The notes under the pieces were generated by a model that was given only the letters and a program-made list of their open reading frames with translations, was not told where the DNA came from and made no database searches. A program made the translations under genes and the position numbers. Of a stretch of 64,000 bases of DNA, positions 1 to 8,771 are shown one piece after another. Source of the DNA: Zipacnadum sp036504235 (GTDB taxonomy: Bacteria; Armatimonadota; Zipacnadia; Zipacnadales; Zipacnadaceae); contig DASXVN010000076.1 of NCBI GenBank assembly GCA_036504235.1, positions 1-64,000 of the forward strand, written 5' to 3'. Numbering within the stretch: the first letter of the stretch is position 1; the number at the start of each line of letters is the position of its first letter.

Positions 1-26
1 AAGTGGGAGAGGGGGCCGGGGGGTGC
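1..26. repeat. Partial family-B intergenic palindrome
   Basis: The first bases (gtgggagagggggccggggg) match the right half of the CCCCTCTCCC...GGGAGAGGGGGCCGGGGG palindrome found at least seven more times in this window. The left half lies outside the window, so the gene at 75 is preceded by one of these repeats. Confidence 0.7.
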
Positions 27-74
27 GGAGCCGTTGTCCGGCAGCGCCCAGCCCTTCCAAGGAGGCCCCCATCC

Positions 75-1217
75 ATGTTTGACCTCTCCCCTTCCACCAT
101 GACCCCTCGCGAGCGCCGGGAGGCTGTCTTTACCTTCCAGCCCGTGGATCATCTCCCCCGCCAGGAGTTCGGCTTCTGGCCCGAGGTCGTCGAGCGCTGG
201 CAGGGGGAGGGCCTGCCTCCCGACTGGCGAGAGACCAATCTCTTCGGCTTCGACGACAACGACCACCAGGGGACCCGCCTGGATCTGGGTTGGGTGGAAT
301 CGCCGCTGCTGCCCGGTTTTGAGCAGCTGGTGCTGGAGGAGACCGCCAATTATCAGGTCATCCAGGACACCACGGGCCGGGTCAAGCGCATCTTCCGGGA
401 CCGGCCCGGCTTGGCCATGCCCACCTATCTGCGGCACGCCGTGGCCAGCGCCGCCGATTGGTATGACGACGTGAAGCCGCGCCTGGACCCCGCCACCCCA
501 GCCCGCTGGGAGGCCTTTGAGGCGAACCGCGCGGAAATCGCGGCCGCTTCCGCCGGCGGCGCTCCGCCCTTCTGGGTCAGCCAGGGGATCATCGGCGGCT
601 ACATGCACCTGCGCAATATGTTCGGCCCGGAGGGCGCGCTGTATGCCTTCTACGACATGCCCGACGTGGTGCGCGACATAATGGAGAACTGGCTGGGCTT
701 CATGGACTACTCCCTGGCGCGGGTGCAGGCCGCCTACGGGCTGGACGAGCTGTTGCTGGGCGAGGACATCTGCTACAAGGCCGGCATGCTCATCTCCCCC
801 ACCGTGTTCAAGGAATTCCTGCAGCCGTACTATCAGGAACTGGTGGCCCGCGCCCGGCGGCGCAACCCGCGGCCACTGTACTTCAGCGTGGATACCGACG
901 GGCGGCCCGATGAGGCGATCCAACTCTACCTCGACTGCGGCATGACCGCGATGACCCCCTTCGAGGTCGCCTCCGGGCAGGACGTGGTCGCGGTGGGTGA
1001 GCGCTACCCGCAACTGGTCATCCTGGGTGGAATCGACAAGCGCCTGGCGACGGACGGCGCCGACCTGGCGATCATGGACCGCGAACTGGAGCGGATCATC
1101 CCCACCATGCTCCGGCGCGGCGGCTACCTGCCGACCTTCGACCACGGGGTGCCGCCCGACGTGCCGCTGGCCAACTACCTCCACTACCGGCAGCGGATGC
1201 TGGAACTCGATCACTGA
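75..1217 (+). CDS. Uroporphyrinogen decarboxylase (URO-D) family protein
   Basis: The 380-residue product opens with the TPRER...DHLPRQEFGFWPE segment typical of the URO-D/MtaA/CmuA superfamily. It continues to a C-terminal barrel segment with 'VILGGIDKR' and 'GGYLPTFDHGVPPDVP', where family members hold their substrate or cofactor pocket. Such stand-alone paralogues are common in Planctomycetes and Armatimonadota and are usually thought to be methyltransferase- or decarboxylase-like rather than haem-pathway enzymes; no other haem gene is nearby. The start is the ATG at 75 because an AAGGAGG lies at 59-65 with 9 bases of spacing; an internal ATG at 99 is less well placed. The substrate cannot be told from sequence. 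Confidence 0.85.
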   Translation: MFDLSPSTMTPRERREAVFTFQPVDHLPRQEFGFWPEVVERWQGEGLPPDWRETNLFGFDDNDHQGTRLDLGWVESPLLPGFEQLVLEETANYQVIQDTTGRVKRIFRDRPGLAMPTYLRHAVASAADWYDDVKPRLDPATPARWEAFEANRAEIAAASAGGAPPFWVSQGIIGGYMHLRNMFGPEGALYAFYDMPDVVRDIMENWLGFMDYSLARVQAAYGLDELLLGEDICYKAGMLISPTVFKEFLQPYYQELVARARRRNPRPLYFSVDTDGRPDEAIQLYLDCGMTAMTPFEVASGQDVVAVGERYPQLVILGGIDKRLATDGADLAIMDRELERIIPTMLRRGGYLPTFDHGVPPDVPLANYLHYRQRMLELDH

Positions 1218-1308
1218 GGGGGCCTCACCCGCCTCCGCTGAAGCTACGGCGGGCAAGCCCCTAACCCCTCTCCCTCGCGGGAGAGGGGAACTCAATCTGC
1301 GGCGGCCG
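1218..1308. repeat. Short intergenic palindromes between convergent genes
   Basis: Between the convergent URO-D and helicase genes lie a copy of the 'GCTGAAGCTACGGCGG' motif (near 1239-1254, also at 57188-57211 and 57388-57411 in the other orientation) and a minimal family-B palindrome, cccctctccctcgcgggagagggg (1265-1288). The perfect arms could fold in RNA, but there is no T-tract, so I do not call a terminator. Confidence 0.65.
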
Positions 1309-3978
1309 CTAGCCCACCGGCACCGCCTCCGGGAGGCACTCCACCTGCTCGGGAGGCAGGTCCAGCAGGTAGCCGCGCCGGGGGATGGTGTGGAGGGGGC
1401 GCGGCTCGCCGGGGGGCAGCGCGGCTTGCAGTTTTTCCGCGAGCTTGGAGCGGTGCCAGTGAATCTGCCCCGGCTCCACTACCTCGTCCGGACCCCACAG
1501 CGCCTGGTAGAGCTGGTCGTAGGAGAGGCAGCGGCCGGGCTGCGCCGCCAGGGCGGCGAGTAGGCGCCATTCGGTCGGGCGGAGCCGAACCTCCGTGCCG
1601 TGGAAGAGCACCCGGTCGGGCCGGCCGGGGTCCAGACGCAGCGCCGGCGGCGCCTGCCCGGCTCGCGGCAGAGCGCGGGGGGAGCGCGGTCTCTGCCGGG
1701 GAGCCGGGCGGGCACCGGCCGTCCGCGGGGGGGCGGACAAGTCGTTTTCGGGCAAGAGCAGCTCCCGCTGCTCGGCCACAGTCAATTGGCGCAGGTCCTC
1801 GGCGGTGCGCAGGCCGCGGGCCAGCAGCGCCAGGATCGTGTCGCGGCCCCGCACCTGCGGTAGGGCGCGGTGCAGCGGGAGGGCCTCCGGCGGTAGGCCG
1901 GCCCCCAGCCGCGTCGCCCAGCGCTGGATCTCCTGGACCCGTGCCAGCGGCCAGCCGGCCTCCGCACCAATCTGCCCCGCCAGTTGCACCAGCCAGGAGA
2001 GGGTCTCTCCGGCCACGGTCAGCCGCCCCGCGGGAACCTGCACCGCTTGCTCCAGGTCCGCGGTCGGTTCGTCGCTACTCCACCGCAGCAGGATCAGGGC
2101 CAAACGCGCCGCTCGCGCCTTCTCCGCCAAAGCAAGCTCCGGCGCGGCCTGCAGCGCCGCTATCAGGAGTGCGTCCTCGGGGCCCCCGGCCTCCCGCAAC
2201 TCCGCTAGCCAGTCGTGCCGCCGCGCCTCCCAGTCGCCCAGAGGCGGCGCCAGGGCCAGGGCCTCGGCGGTGGTCGCCGCCAGGTAGAGCAGCGCCAGGT
2301 CGCCGGGCGGGGTCGGGTAGCCCGTGCCGGGCCCGATCCCCGGTAGCGTCGGATTCGTCGTGGCCGTCTCGCCGGGCGGCCGAACCGCCGCGCCGACCCC
2401 GCGCGTCAGCCAGTAGAACGTCTCCAGACTCGCGCCGCTGGTGGCCGCCAACCGGCCTTGCGGGGTGACCCGCAGCCCCTCCGGCTCACGCTCGGCCAGC
2501 AGACCGTGGCGCAGCGCCGAGCCGACCGCCGCTTGCAGGGAGGCCGGCAGCTCCGGAGCGTGCTGCTCGCCGTTCGCGTAGGCGGTCAGGGTGCAGCGGT
2601 AGAGGTCGTTCAAGCCGGTCAGGTCGCTGCCCGCGCTGCCGCAGAGCAGGGCCAATTGGCCCAGGGGCGACAGGCCCCCGAGCGCCGGGGCCAGCGGCTC
2701 AAAGCCCGGCTGCGTGTAGCGCTCCAGCAGCATCTCCTGCTGATAGGCGGAGTCGGCCAGGAGCAGCGAGCGGCCGAAGTCCTCGCTCAGACCGGGGCGC
2801 CCGGCGCGGCCGCCCATGTTCTCAAACTCCGCGCGCGACAGGGGGACGAGCACCGCGCGGCCGCCCGCTTTCTGCCAGCGCTCGCCGCCGAGAATCACGT
2901 TGCGCGCCGGGAGATTGACCCCCAGCGCCAGCGTGGAAGTGCTGCACAGGAGCGGAAACTCGCCGGCGGCGAAGGCCTGCTCCACGATGCGGCGCTCCTC
3001 GAATTGCAGGTCCGCGCTGTGGAAGCCGACGCCGGCGGCCAGCATCTCGCGCAGACGGCTGCGCACCAGCGTGGGCGGCAGGTACTCCAGCGCCGCCAGC
3101 GCCTGCGCCGCCGGGGGCGCGGGAGTCTCCTCGGCCAGGCGCGAGGCCAGGCGGACCACCGCCTGCCGGTCGGGCAGGAAGACCAGCGTCGGCTCGCCGC
3201 GCTGCGCGAACTCCAGGGCCAGCAGCGCCGCGCTCTCCTCCCAATCGCCCTCCACCGCGGGCACGGCCAGCTCCTCCGCGTCGCTCTGGCCGGTGTTGTA
3301 GTCGCGATAGAGAAAGCGCCCGCCCGCCAGCACGCCGCGGCGCAACTCCACGGGCCGCTCGTGAATCTCCAGGCACTCGGCGCCCAGCCAGGCCGCCAGG
3401 CCGCCGGGGTCGCCGACCACCGCCGACAGGCCCACCAGTTGCAGCTCCGGATGCAGGCGCCGCAGGTGGGCCAGGGTGATCTCCAGGACCGGTCCGCGCT
3501 CGGGGTCGCCCAGGAGTTGCAGCTCGTCCACCACCACCGTCCCCAGGCCGGGCGCGAGGCCCGGGGAGAGGTTCAGCAGGTAGTGGGCCTTCTCGGGGAC
3601 CGCCACGGCCAGATCGAAGTCGCCGCGCAGCAGACGCTCGTCGTCGGCGCGCCGGTCGCGGGTGCTGATCAAGACGCGCAGGCCCAGCTCCGACCAGGCG
3701 GCGCTCAGGGCGGCGTACTTCTCCTCGGCGAGCGCCCGGGTCGGCACCAAGTAGAGCGCCCGCTGGCCGCGAGTCGCCGCGCGCAGCGCCGCCACCTCGC
3801 CGATCAGCGTCTTGCCGGCGCCGGTGGGGGCAAACACCAGCAGGCTCCCGCCGCGCAGCAACGCCGTAGTCGTGAAGGCGCGCTCCTGCGCGGGCAGGAG
3901 GTCGGCGCCGTAGTGACGCGCGCAGACCTCGAGTAACGCCGGGGCCAATCCGAAGGCTTCTAGTGACCGTACTTGCAT
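1309..3978 (-). CDS. Ski2/Hel308-like superfamily 2 helicase with C-terminal OmpR-type winged helix
   Basis: The 889-residue protein shows the helicase motifs in order: Walker A APTGAGKT at 50-57, motif II VVVDELQLL, motif III as LSAVVGDPGG, motif V STSTLALGVNLPARN and motif VI GGRAGRPG. The two-domain core and following helical region resemble Hel308/Ski2 enzymes, including a helix-hairpin-helix-like stretch near residues 690-735 ('GRDTILALLARGL'). A Pro/Arg/Ala-rich linker then leads to about 100 residues that look like an OmpR/PhoB winged helix ('RLRPTEWRLLAALAAQPGRC', then 'RSKLAEKLQ' and 'IPRRGYLLDL'). It is probably an ATP-dependent DNA or RNA translocase in repair or fork processing; the added DNA-binding domain is unusual. 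ATG at 3978; divergent from the MEDS gene. Confidence 0.85.
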   Translation of the reverse strand: MQVRSLEAFGLAPALLEVCARHYGADLLPAQERAFTTTALLRGGSLLVFAPTGAGKTLIGEVAALRAATRGQRALYLVPTRALAEEKYAALSAAWSELGLRVLISTRDRRADDERLLRGDFDLAVAVPEKAHYLLNLSPGLAPGLGTVVVDELQLLGDPERGPVLEITLAHLRRLHPELQLVGLSAVVGDPGGLAAWLGAECLEIHERPVELRRGVLAGGRFLYRDYNTGQSDAEELAVPAVEGDWEESAALLALEFAQRGEPTLVFLPDRQAVVRLASRLAEETPAPPAAQALAALEYLPPTLVRSRLREMLAAGVGFHSADLQFEERRIVEQAFAAGEFPLLCSTSTLALGVNLPARNVILGGERWQKAGGRAVLVPLSRAEFENMGGRAGRPGLSEDFGRSLLLADSAYQQEMLLERYTQPGFEPLAPALGGLSPLGQLALLCGSAGSDLTGLNDLYRCTLTAYANGEQHAPELPASLQAAVGSALRHGLLAEREPEGLRVTPQGRLAATSGASLETFYWLTRGVGAAVRPPGETATTNPTLPGIGPGTGYPTPPGDLALLYLAATTAEALALAPPLGDWEARRHDWLAELREAGGPEDALLIAALQAAPELALAEKARAARLALILLRWSSDEPTADLEQAVQVPAGRLTVAGETLSWLVQLAGQIGAEAGWPLARVQEIQRWATRLGAGLPPEALPLHRALPQVRGRDTILALLARGLRTAEDLRQLTVAEQRELLLPENDLSAPPRTAGARPAPRQRPRSPRALPRAGQAPPALRLDPGRPDRVLFHGTEVRLRPTEWRLLAALAAQPGRCLSYDQLYQALWGPDEVVEPGQIHWHRSKLAEKLQAALPPGEPRPLHTIPRRGYLLDLPPEQVECLPEAVPVG

Positions 3979-4085
3979 GGCAGATCCTCGCTCCTGGGGG
4001 GGCGGGAGTCAGTATATGCAACATTTGTTCTAGATGTCAAGACCCTGCAATGATTTTCTGGCCAAAGCCCGAAAAGCGCCGCACG

Positions 4086-4131
4086 AACTAGTTGCTGTCC
4101 CCGGCGTCTCTAGAGGGGACAACTGGTTCCC
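4086..4131. promoter_or_regulatory. Inverted repeat in the helicase/MEDS divergent intergenic region
   Basis: TGTCCCC at 4096-4102 pairs with GGGGACA at 4115-4121 around a 12-base spacer. The flanks extend the symmetry imperfectly (aactagttg on the left, caactggtt on the right). It lies between two divergently transcribed genes and could be an operator or a transcript hairpin; no regulator is identified. Confidence 0.4.
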
Positions 4132-4173
4132 AGGTGCCGCCGCACGGGGGGAAATTGCGAGGGGGAATGCGTC

Positions 4174-5187
4174 ATGCCGCACCTGGATTACGCCGCCGAA
4201 CTGGCTGACCTCCGGCCCGGGGATCATGTCCTATGTCTCCATGAGTCCGAAGCGGAGCACCGCGCTTGGCTGACCCCCTTTCTCCGCGGAGGATTGGAGC
4301 GGGGCGAGAAGGTGTTGTACCTTTACCACGAGCACGACCCCGGGCTGATCCTCGACTACCTCCGACAAGCCGGTCTCCCCCCTGAGGGCTTCCTGGCCCG
4401 CGGACAGCTAGAGCTGGCCGAGGCCCAACCATTGCTCTTCCCGCGAGAGATCTGCGACCCGCAGGTCGCCACGAGAACCCTGCGCCAGGCCCTGAACCGG
4501 GCGATGGATGAGGGCTGGGGCGGGTTGCGGCTGACTGCGGAGATGGCGGCAGGCCTGAATCAGGGGGCCGCCGGCGGAGAACTGCTGGGCTATGAGTGTC
4601 TCTCCAATGCTCTCTTCCCCGATCACCTGCTCATCGCGCTCTGCCAGTACGACCGCCGCCGGTTTGACTCCGCCCAACTGCTGGAGGCGCTAGCCTTGCA
4701 CTCGGAGGTGGTGACCCCCACGGGGCGTCACGACAACTTCTACTTCAGCGCGCCGCCATACCTCACCCGGTCCGAGCCGGCGGAGAGTCTCCTGCAGCAC
4801 CGCCTGGAGCGCCTGGAGCGGCGCACCGCACAGGCGCGGACACTAGATGAAGACCTGGAGTTTGCGACCGCGGTGCTGGACGCTATGGCCGCTCCGGTGC
4901 TGGTGCTGGACGCCTCGGGTCGCCTGGTCTTTGCCAATATCTCGGGAGAACAACTGCTGGGGGAGCCGGCGGAGAAGCTACGGGGGCGGTTGGTCTGGGA
5001 GGTGCTCGAGGTGCAGGAAGGGCCGGGGGCGCTGCGCGACTTGGTCCGAGGCGGTACGGAGGAGGGCTCGACACCCCCCGCGCCGCCGGAGCTCCTGACG
5101 CAGAACGGGCGCCGCCGCTGTTACCTAACGCGCCCCCACCTACCGGGGGGGCGCGCGTCGGGACACTTAGTTCTCACTGTGGTCTAG
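4174..5187 (+). CDS. MEDS (DcmR-type sensory) domain protein with PAS domain
   Basis: Residues 1-195 match the MEDS domain seen in methanogen/methylotroph sensory proteins such as DcmR ('LRPGDHVLCLHES', 'RGEKVLYLYHEHDP', 'NFYFSAPP'). A short coiled region (about 205-225) and a PAS domain (about 225-330, 'LDAMAAPVLVLDASGRLVFA') follow. The protein ends after the PAS domain with no kinase, GGDEF or helix-turn-helix output, so it presumably signals by protein contact. An aGGGGGAa ribosome site precedes the ATG at 4174. The neighbouring, convergent gene encodes an ECF sigma factor, which may or may not be related. The ligand is unknown. Confidence 0.8.
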   Translation: MPHLDYAAELADLRPGDHVLCLHESEAEHRAWLTPFLRGGLERGEKVLYLYHEHDPGLILDYLRQAGLPPEGFLARGQLELAEAQPLLFPREICDPQVATRTLRQALNRAMDEGWGGLRLTAEMAAGLNQGAAGGELLGYECLSNALFPDHLLIALCQYDRRRFDSAQLLEALALHSEVVTPTGRHDNFYFSAPPYLTRSEPAESLLQHRLERLERRTAQARTLDEDLEFATAVLDAMAAPVLVLDASGRLVFANISGEQLLGEPAEKLRGRLVWEVLEVQEGPGALRDLVRGGTEEGSTPPAPPELLTQNGRRRCYLTRPHLPGGRASGHLVLTVV

Positions 5188-5195
5188 CGCCACCG

Positions 5196-5981
5196 TTAGG
5201 CCGTGGCCCGGTCCAGGCACAGCTCCTGGAAATACTCCTCGGGCAGGCGGTGACGGAGCTTGTCCCGCAACTGGCAGCGGGCGTTGAACAGGCGGCTCTT
5301 GACCGTGCCCAGCGGGCAGCCCAGGATCGTGGCGATCTCCTCGTAGCTGAGCCCCTGCAGGTCATACAGAATCACGACGGGCCGGAGCTTGGGGGACAAC
5401 TCGGAGATGGCGGCCCAGACCTCGCGGCGCACGTCTCCGGCTTCCACTTCTTCCACCGGCGTCCGGGAGGAGCTGTCGACCGGATCGCGCGAGAGCATGG
5501 AGTCCTCGTCTTCCCGCGGCTCGTCCAGGGAGAGCGTGTTCCCCTCGCGGCGCAGCCGGCGGCGCGAAGCATCAATGGTGAGGTTGGCGGCGATGCGATA
5601 CAGCCACGTCTGGAAGCTGGCGTCGCCCCGGAAATGAGGGAGAGCCTGGTAGGCGCGGACGAACGTCTCCTGCGCCAGGTCCTCCGCGTCGGCGGGGTCC
5701 CGGAGCATCCGGGCGATGTAGCTATAGATGCGGCCCTGGTAGTGCTTGATGAGGCACTCGAAGGCGGCGTCGTTGCCGTCCCGGGCCTGGGCCACCAGCA
5801 GCGGCACACTGTCCTCCAAGGACGGGGAGCCCCAGGGAGCGGTGGCCAGCGTCGCGTCCGGGGACTGCTCGGGAGCCCTCGCGGAACCAACCGAGGCGGC
5901 GGGGCGCTCGGCGACGGCAGTGCCCGCGGCGGATTCTTTGAGAGTGGATCTGGAACTGACTTGAGAGTTCACGCGGCTCAT
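5196..5981 (-). CDS. ECF-type RNA polymerase sigma factor (sigma-70 family)
   Basis: The 261-residue protein has sigma-70 region 2 at about 75-145 ('YIARMLRDPADAEDLAQETF', 'FQTWLYRIAANLTIDASRR') and region 4 at about 195-245 ('GLSYEEIATILGCPLGTVKS'), with no regions 1 or 3, as in ECF factors of the RpoE/SigW type. About 65 N-terminal residues of Ala/Ser/Pro-rich sequence precede region 2. The start ATG at 5981 is supported by AGGGGGAG just upstream. No zinc-containing anti-sigma factor is encoded next to it, which is unusual for this class; the adjacent convergent MEDS-PAS protein is the only sensor nearby. Confidence 0.9.
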   Translation of the reverse strand: MSRVNSQVSSRSTLKESAAGTAVAERPAASVGSARAPEQSPDATLATAPWGSPSLEDSVPLLVAQARDGNDAAFECLIKHYQGRIYSYIARMLRDPADAEDLAQETFVRAYQALPHFRGDASFQTWLYRIAANLTIDASRRRLRREGNTLSLDEPREDEDSMLSRDPVDSSSRTPVEEVEAGDVRREVWAAISELSPKLRPVVILYDLQGLSYEEIATILGCPLGTVKSRLFNARCQLRDKLRHRLPEEYFQELCLDRATA

Positions 5982-6030
5982 GTGTTGCTCCCCCTGTCGT
6001 TCTCTACGGTCGTGCAACCCAACGGTCGTA

Positions 6031-6059
6031 AAGATACACTTTCGCGTCGAGAGCAACAA
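6031..6059 (-). promoter_or_regulatory. Candidate promoter of the ECF sigma gene
   Basis: Read on the minus strand, TTGTTG (6059-6054) is followed after 17 bases by TATCTT (6036-6031), a weak -35/-10 pair about 50 bases upstream of the sigma gene start. The match is modest and the call is by eye. Confidence 0.3.
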
Positions 6060-6096
6060 TCGGGGATCCACTGATATGTTTCCGCCTTTTACCTGA

Positions 6097-6122
6097 GGCA
6101 CCCCCGGCGAGCGGGGGGTGCC
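6097..6122. terminator. Hairpin downstream of corA
   Basis: GGCACCCCC (6097-6105) pairs with GGGGGTGCC (6114-6122) around an 8-base loop, just past the corA stop codon. The arms are perfect, but no T-tract follows on the minus strand, so it is a transcript-end or REP-like hairpin rather than a classic intrinsic terminator. Confidence 0.4.
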
Positions 6123-6132
6123 GCCCAGGCGG

Positions 6133-7242
6133 CTAGGGGTGGCGTTTGTGGCCGCCGCCCAGCCAGCCGAGCTTCCAGAAGCGCCACAGCATGAACAGAC
6201 TGATGGCCACCATCACCGCCCAGACCCCGAGGTACCCATAGGGCGAGTACAGCTCCGGCATGTTCCAGGGCAGCACGCGGCTGGGCGGAGGCTCCGTCTG
6301 GAAGTTCATCCCGTAGACGCCCACGATGAAAGTCAGGGGGATGAAGATGGTGGCGATGATGGTCAGCACCTTCATGATTTCGTTGGTGCGGTTGGCCACG
6401 CTGGACAAGTAGGCGTTCATCAGTTCGCTGGTGATGTCCTGGTAGGTATCAAGGACCTCGATGATCTCGATGAGGTGATCCTCGCTATCGCGGAGCAGAT
6501 GCGCGACCTCTTCACTGACCAGCGGGGCGCCGTCGCGGATCAACTCGGACACTACCTGCCGCTGGGGCCAGACCGAGCGGCGCATGGTGAGGATTGCTCG
6601 GCGCAGGGCGTAGATGCGCTGCATGATCGGGGGCCGGGGATCGCCCACGGCCTCCTCCTCCACTGCCTCCATCACCTCCCCCAACCGTTCCAGCAGCGGG
6701 AAGTAGGCATCGATGACGGTGTCCATAATGGAGTACATCAGGTAATCGGTGCCACAGTGGCGGACGGGGCACGCGGGCGAGCGCAGGCGCCGCCGCACCG
6801 GCTCCAGCGCATCGACGCTGCCTTGCTGGAAGGTCAGGACGTAGTTCTTGCCCAGGAAGAGGCTGAGCTGATGGGGGCGGACCCGCTCCTGCTCCTCCTC
6901 GGGGACGATCACGCCGTGGATGACGATGAAGGCCTGCGCCTCGGCGATCTCGGCCTTGGGGCGCTGGGGGGTATTGACCACATCGGCGAGGGCCAGCGGA
7001 TCAATATGGAAGAGGTCGCCCAAGCGCCGGATGACGCTCTCGTCCCCCAGCCCCTGGACATGCAGCCAGGTGATGCTGTGCTCGTCGAGGTAGGGAAGCA
7101 CCTCCTCGGGGGAGGCCAGTTCCTTCTCGACGATCTCGTCGGCGGCGTAGTCCATGAGGATCAGTCGCGGCTTCGGCTCCTCCGGCACAGCGGCCATCGC
7201 TCCAGGTTGCGCCCCCACGGGCGGTCGGCGGCGGTCAAACAT
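6133..7242 (-). CDS. corA: CorA-family divalent metal transporter
   Basis: The 369-residue protein ends in two membrane segments joined by the diagnostic GMN motif ('GVYGMNF', with TM1 'IIATIFIPLTFIVGVYGMNF' and TM2 'GVWAVMVAISLFMLWRFW'). Before these lies the large cytoplasmic alpha/beta and long-helix domain of CorA proteins, which import Mg2+, Co2+ or Ni2+ as a pentameric channel. The ATG at 7242 is preceded by AAGGAGA; an in-frame upstream extension has no ribosome site. The gene stands alone, 68 bases downstream of the beta-helix gene on the same strand. Which metal is carried cannot be said. Confidence 0.93.
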   Translation of the reverse strand: MFDRRRPPVGAQPGAMAAVPEEPKPRLILMDYAADEIVEKELASPEEVLPYLDEHSITWLHVQGLGDESVIRRLGDLFHIDPLALADVVNTPQRPKAEIAEAQAFIVIHGVIVPEEEQERVRPHQLSLFLGKNYVLTFQQGSVDALEPVRRRLRSPACPVRHCGTDYLMYSIMDTVIDAYFPLLERLGEVMEAVEEEAVGDPRPPIMQRIYALRRAILTMRRSVWPQRQVVSELIRDGAPLVSEEVAHLLRDSEDHLIEIIEVLDTYQDITSELMNAYLSSVANRTNEIMKVLTIIATIFIPLTFIVGVYGMNFQTEPPPSRVLPWNMPELYSPYGYLGVWAVMVAISLFMLWRFWKLGWLGGGHKRHP

Positions 7243-7310
7243 GGTTGTCTCCTTGTCGGGCGGACTGGTGCGGGTGACCATCGCCGCGCGGACGCGACGA
7301 AAGCCGCCCC

Positions 7311-8762
7311 CTACGGCGTCAGACTCAGCGCCCGCCACTTCTTCCCGTCGTAGAACATCGGCCCCGGCTGGTGATCGGCGGTGTTGATCCCGCTGTCTAC
7401 GGCCAGGTCGCCGAGCTTCGGATTGGGGAGCTTGGTCACGTCGCAGGGCGACAGATTCAGCAGCGCGGGCAGGCCGCCGGAGCCCTGATAGGTGCGGGTG
7501 ACGCCGCCGTCCTCCAGGGCGCGCACCACGTTGCCGCTGTCCTCGCCCTTGACCACCAAGTCCTCGCGGCGGGCCACGGTGAACTCGTTGCCACTCCCGC
7601 CCGCCTCCAGCACCACGGACTTGCCGCGCGGGTAGGAGGCCTCAAAGTCGCCCTTCGCGTTCTTGGTGAACAGCGTCGGGTAGTTGTCCAGAATCTCCAG
7701 CTTGCTGTCGCGCAGGGGCGACTCGAATCGAACCATGCGGTAGTTGTCCGCGCCGGGAGCGTACTTCACGTAGATCCCGTCGTAGATGACCAGCCCCAGC
7801 CCGCTGACCTCCCACAAGCGCCCCGCCCCGCCCGGCTCGTAGGAGATCGGCTCGGCGGAACCGGACACCCACTCACCGGTGTGCACGCGCACATTGTCCA
7901 CCAGCCCCCGGGCCAGCAGGCAGTGCTCGGCGCGCTCGCCCTCGATGCGCACGCCCTCGATAGACACTGCGCCCACGCGCCCCCCGCCGTGCGTGCCGTC
8001 CAGCAGAATCCCGGTCAGGCCGGTGGCCGAGAAATAGCCGCCGTAGATCGCCAGGTCGCTGGTGGAGGGACCGCAGACCCACAGGTCCACGCACTTGCCC
8101 CCGCCCCAGGCGGCCCAGGTGCAGCCGTAGAACTTGAACTCGGTGTTGGAGCAGCCGGCGGTCAGCTCGTGGTAGGGGCTTTTAACCTTCCAGTAGTTCA
8201 CGGGGGCGATGATGAAGCCGACCCCATCCTTGGCCTTCTGGATGAAGTAGCAGTTGTACCAGCGACATACCTCGGAGGCGAGGCAGTAGACGCCGGCCAC
8301 GCTGAAGGACCCGTCCACCATCACGTTGGTGAAGAACCCGTTGCAGCCGCCGTTGCCGGTCTCGCGGGCCAGGAGCAGGCCGATGTTGGCAGTATCCGAG
8401 ACGATCTTCAGGTCGCGCATGGTGACATAGGTGCTGTCGGTCAGGTCCACCACCGGCTGGTCCTTCATCTTGCCGACGAGGGTGGTATTGAGCATCCCCG
8501 AGCCGGTAAGCGTGATGAAATCGCCGGAATGGGGGTACTTAGCGTCGCGCGGCCGCGTGTTGCGCCCGGTCAGGTCGAGGGTCTTGTCGAGGACATAATT
8601 GCCCGGCGGCAAAACCACCTCGCCCCCACCTTCCGGCAAAGCGTCCACCGCGGCCTGGAGATTAGGAAAGTCAGCAGCGTTGACCCGCGCCGGCTTGGCG
8701 TCAGCCGCCCAGGCGAGGGTCGGGAGAAGCAGGAGCAGCAAAGCAACGTGCATGGTGCGCAT
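7311..8762 (-). CDS. Secreted right-handed beta-helix (pectate-lyase-superfamily-like) protein
   Basis: A clear Sec signal peptide (residues 1-20, cut after AWA) is followed by 'FPNLQAAVDALPEGGGEVVL' and 'PPGNYVLDKTLDLTGRN', the usual opening of pectate-lyase-3/GH28-like parallel beta-helix proteins. Repeating short strands fill the rest of the 483 residues. GAGGTGA precedes the ATG at 8762. The fold suggests binding or cleavage of a polysaccharide outside the cytoplasm, but I see no recognised catalytic signature, so a structural role is also possible. It stands between corA and a membrane protein, all read the same way. Confidence 0.75.
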   Translation of the reverse strand: MRTMHVALLLLLLPTLAWAADAKPARVNAADFPNLQAAVDALPEGGGEVVLPPGNYVLDKTLDLTGRNTRPRDAKYPHSGDFITLTGSGMLNTTLVGKMKDQPVVDLTDSTYVTMRDLKIVSDTANIGLLLARETGNGGCNGFFTNVMVDGSFSVAGVYCLASEVCRWYNCYFIQKAKDGVGFIIAPVNYWKVKSPYHELTAGCSNTEFKFYGCTWAAWGGGKCVDLWVCGPSTSDLAIYGGYFSATGLTGILLDGTHGGGRVGAVSIEGVRIEGERAEHCLLARGLVDNVRVHTGEWVSGSAEPISYEPGGAGRLWEVSGLGLVIYDGIYVKYAPGADNYRMVRFESPLRDSKLEILDNYPTLFTKNAKGDFEASYPRGKSVVLEAGGSGNEFTVARREDLVVKGEDSGNVVRALEDGGVTRTYQGSGGLPALLNLSPCDVTKLPNPKLGDLAVDSGINTADHQPGPMFYDGKKWRALSLTP

Positions 8763-8771
8763 GGAATCACC

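Noticed and set aside
2458..3936. Long plus-strand open frame (492 codons) opposite the helicase gene
   Set aside because: Composition is Arg/Gln/Ala-rich with no known motif, and the opposite strand encodes an intact helicase; such frames are a by-product of GC-rich codon usage.
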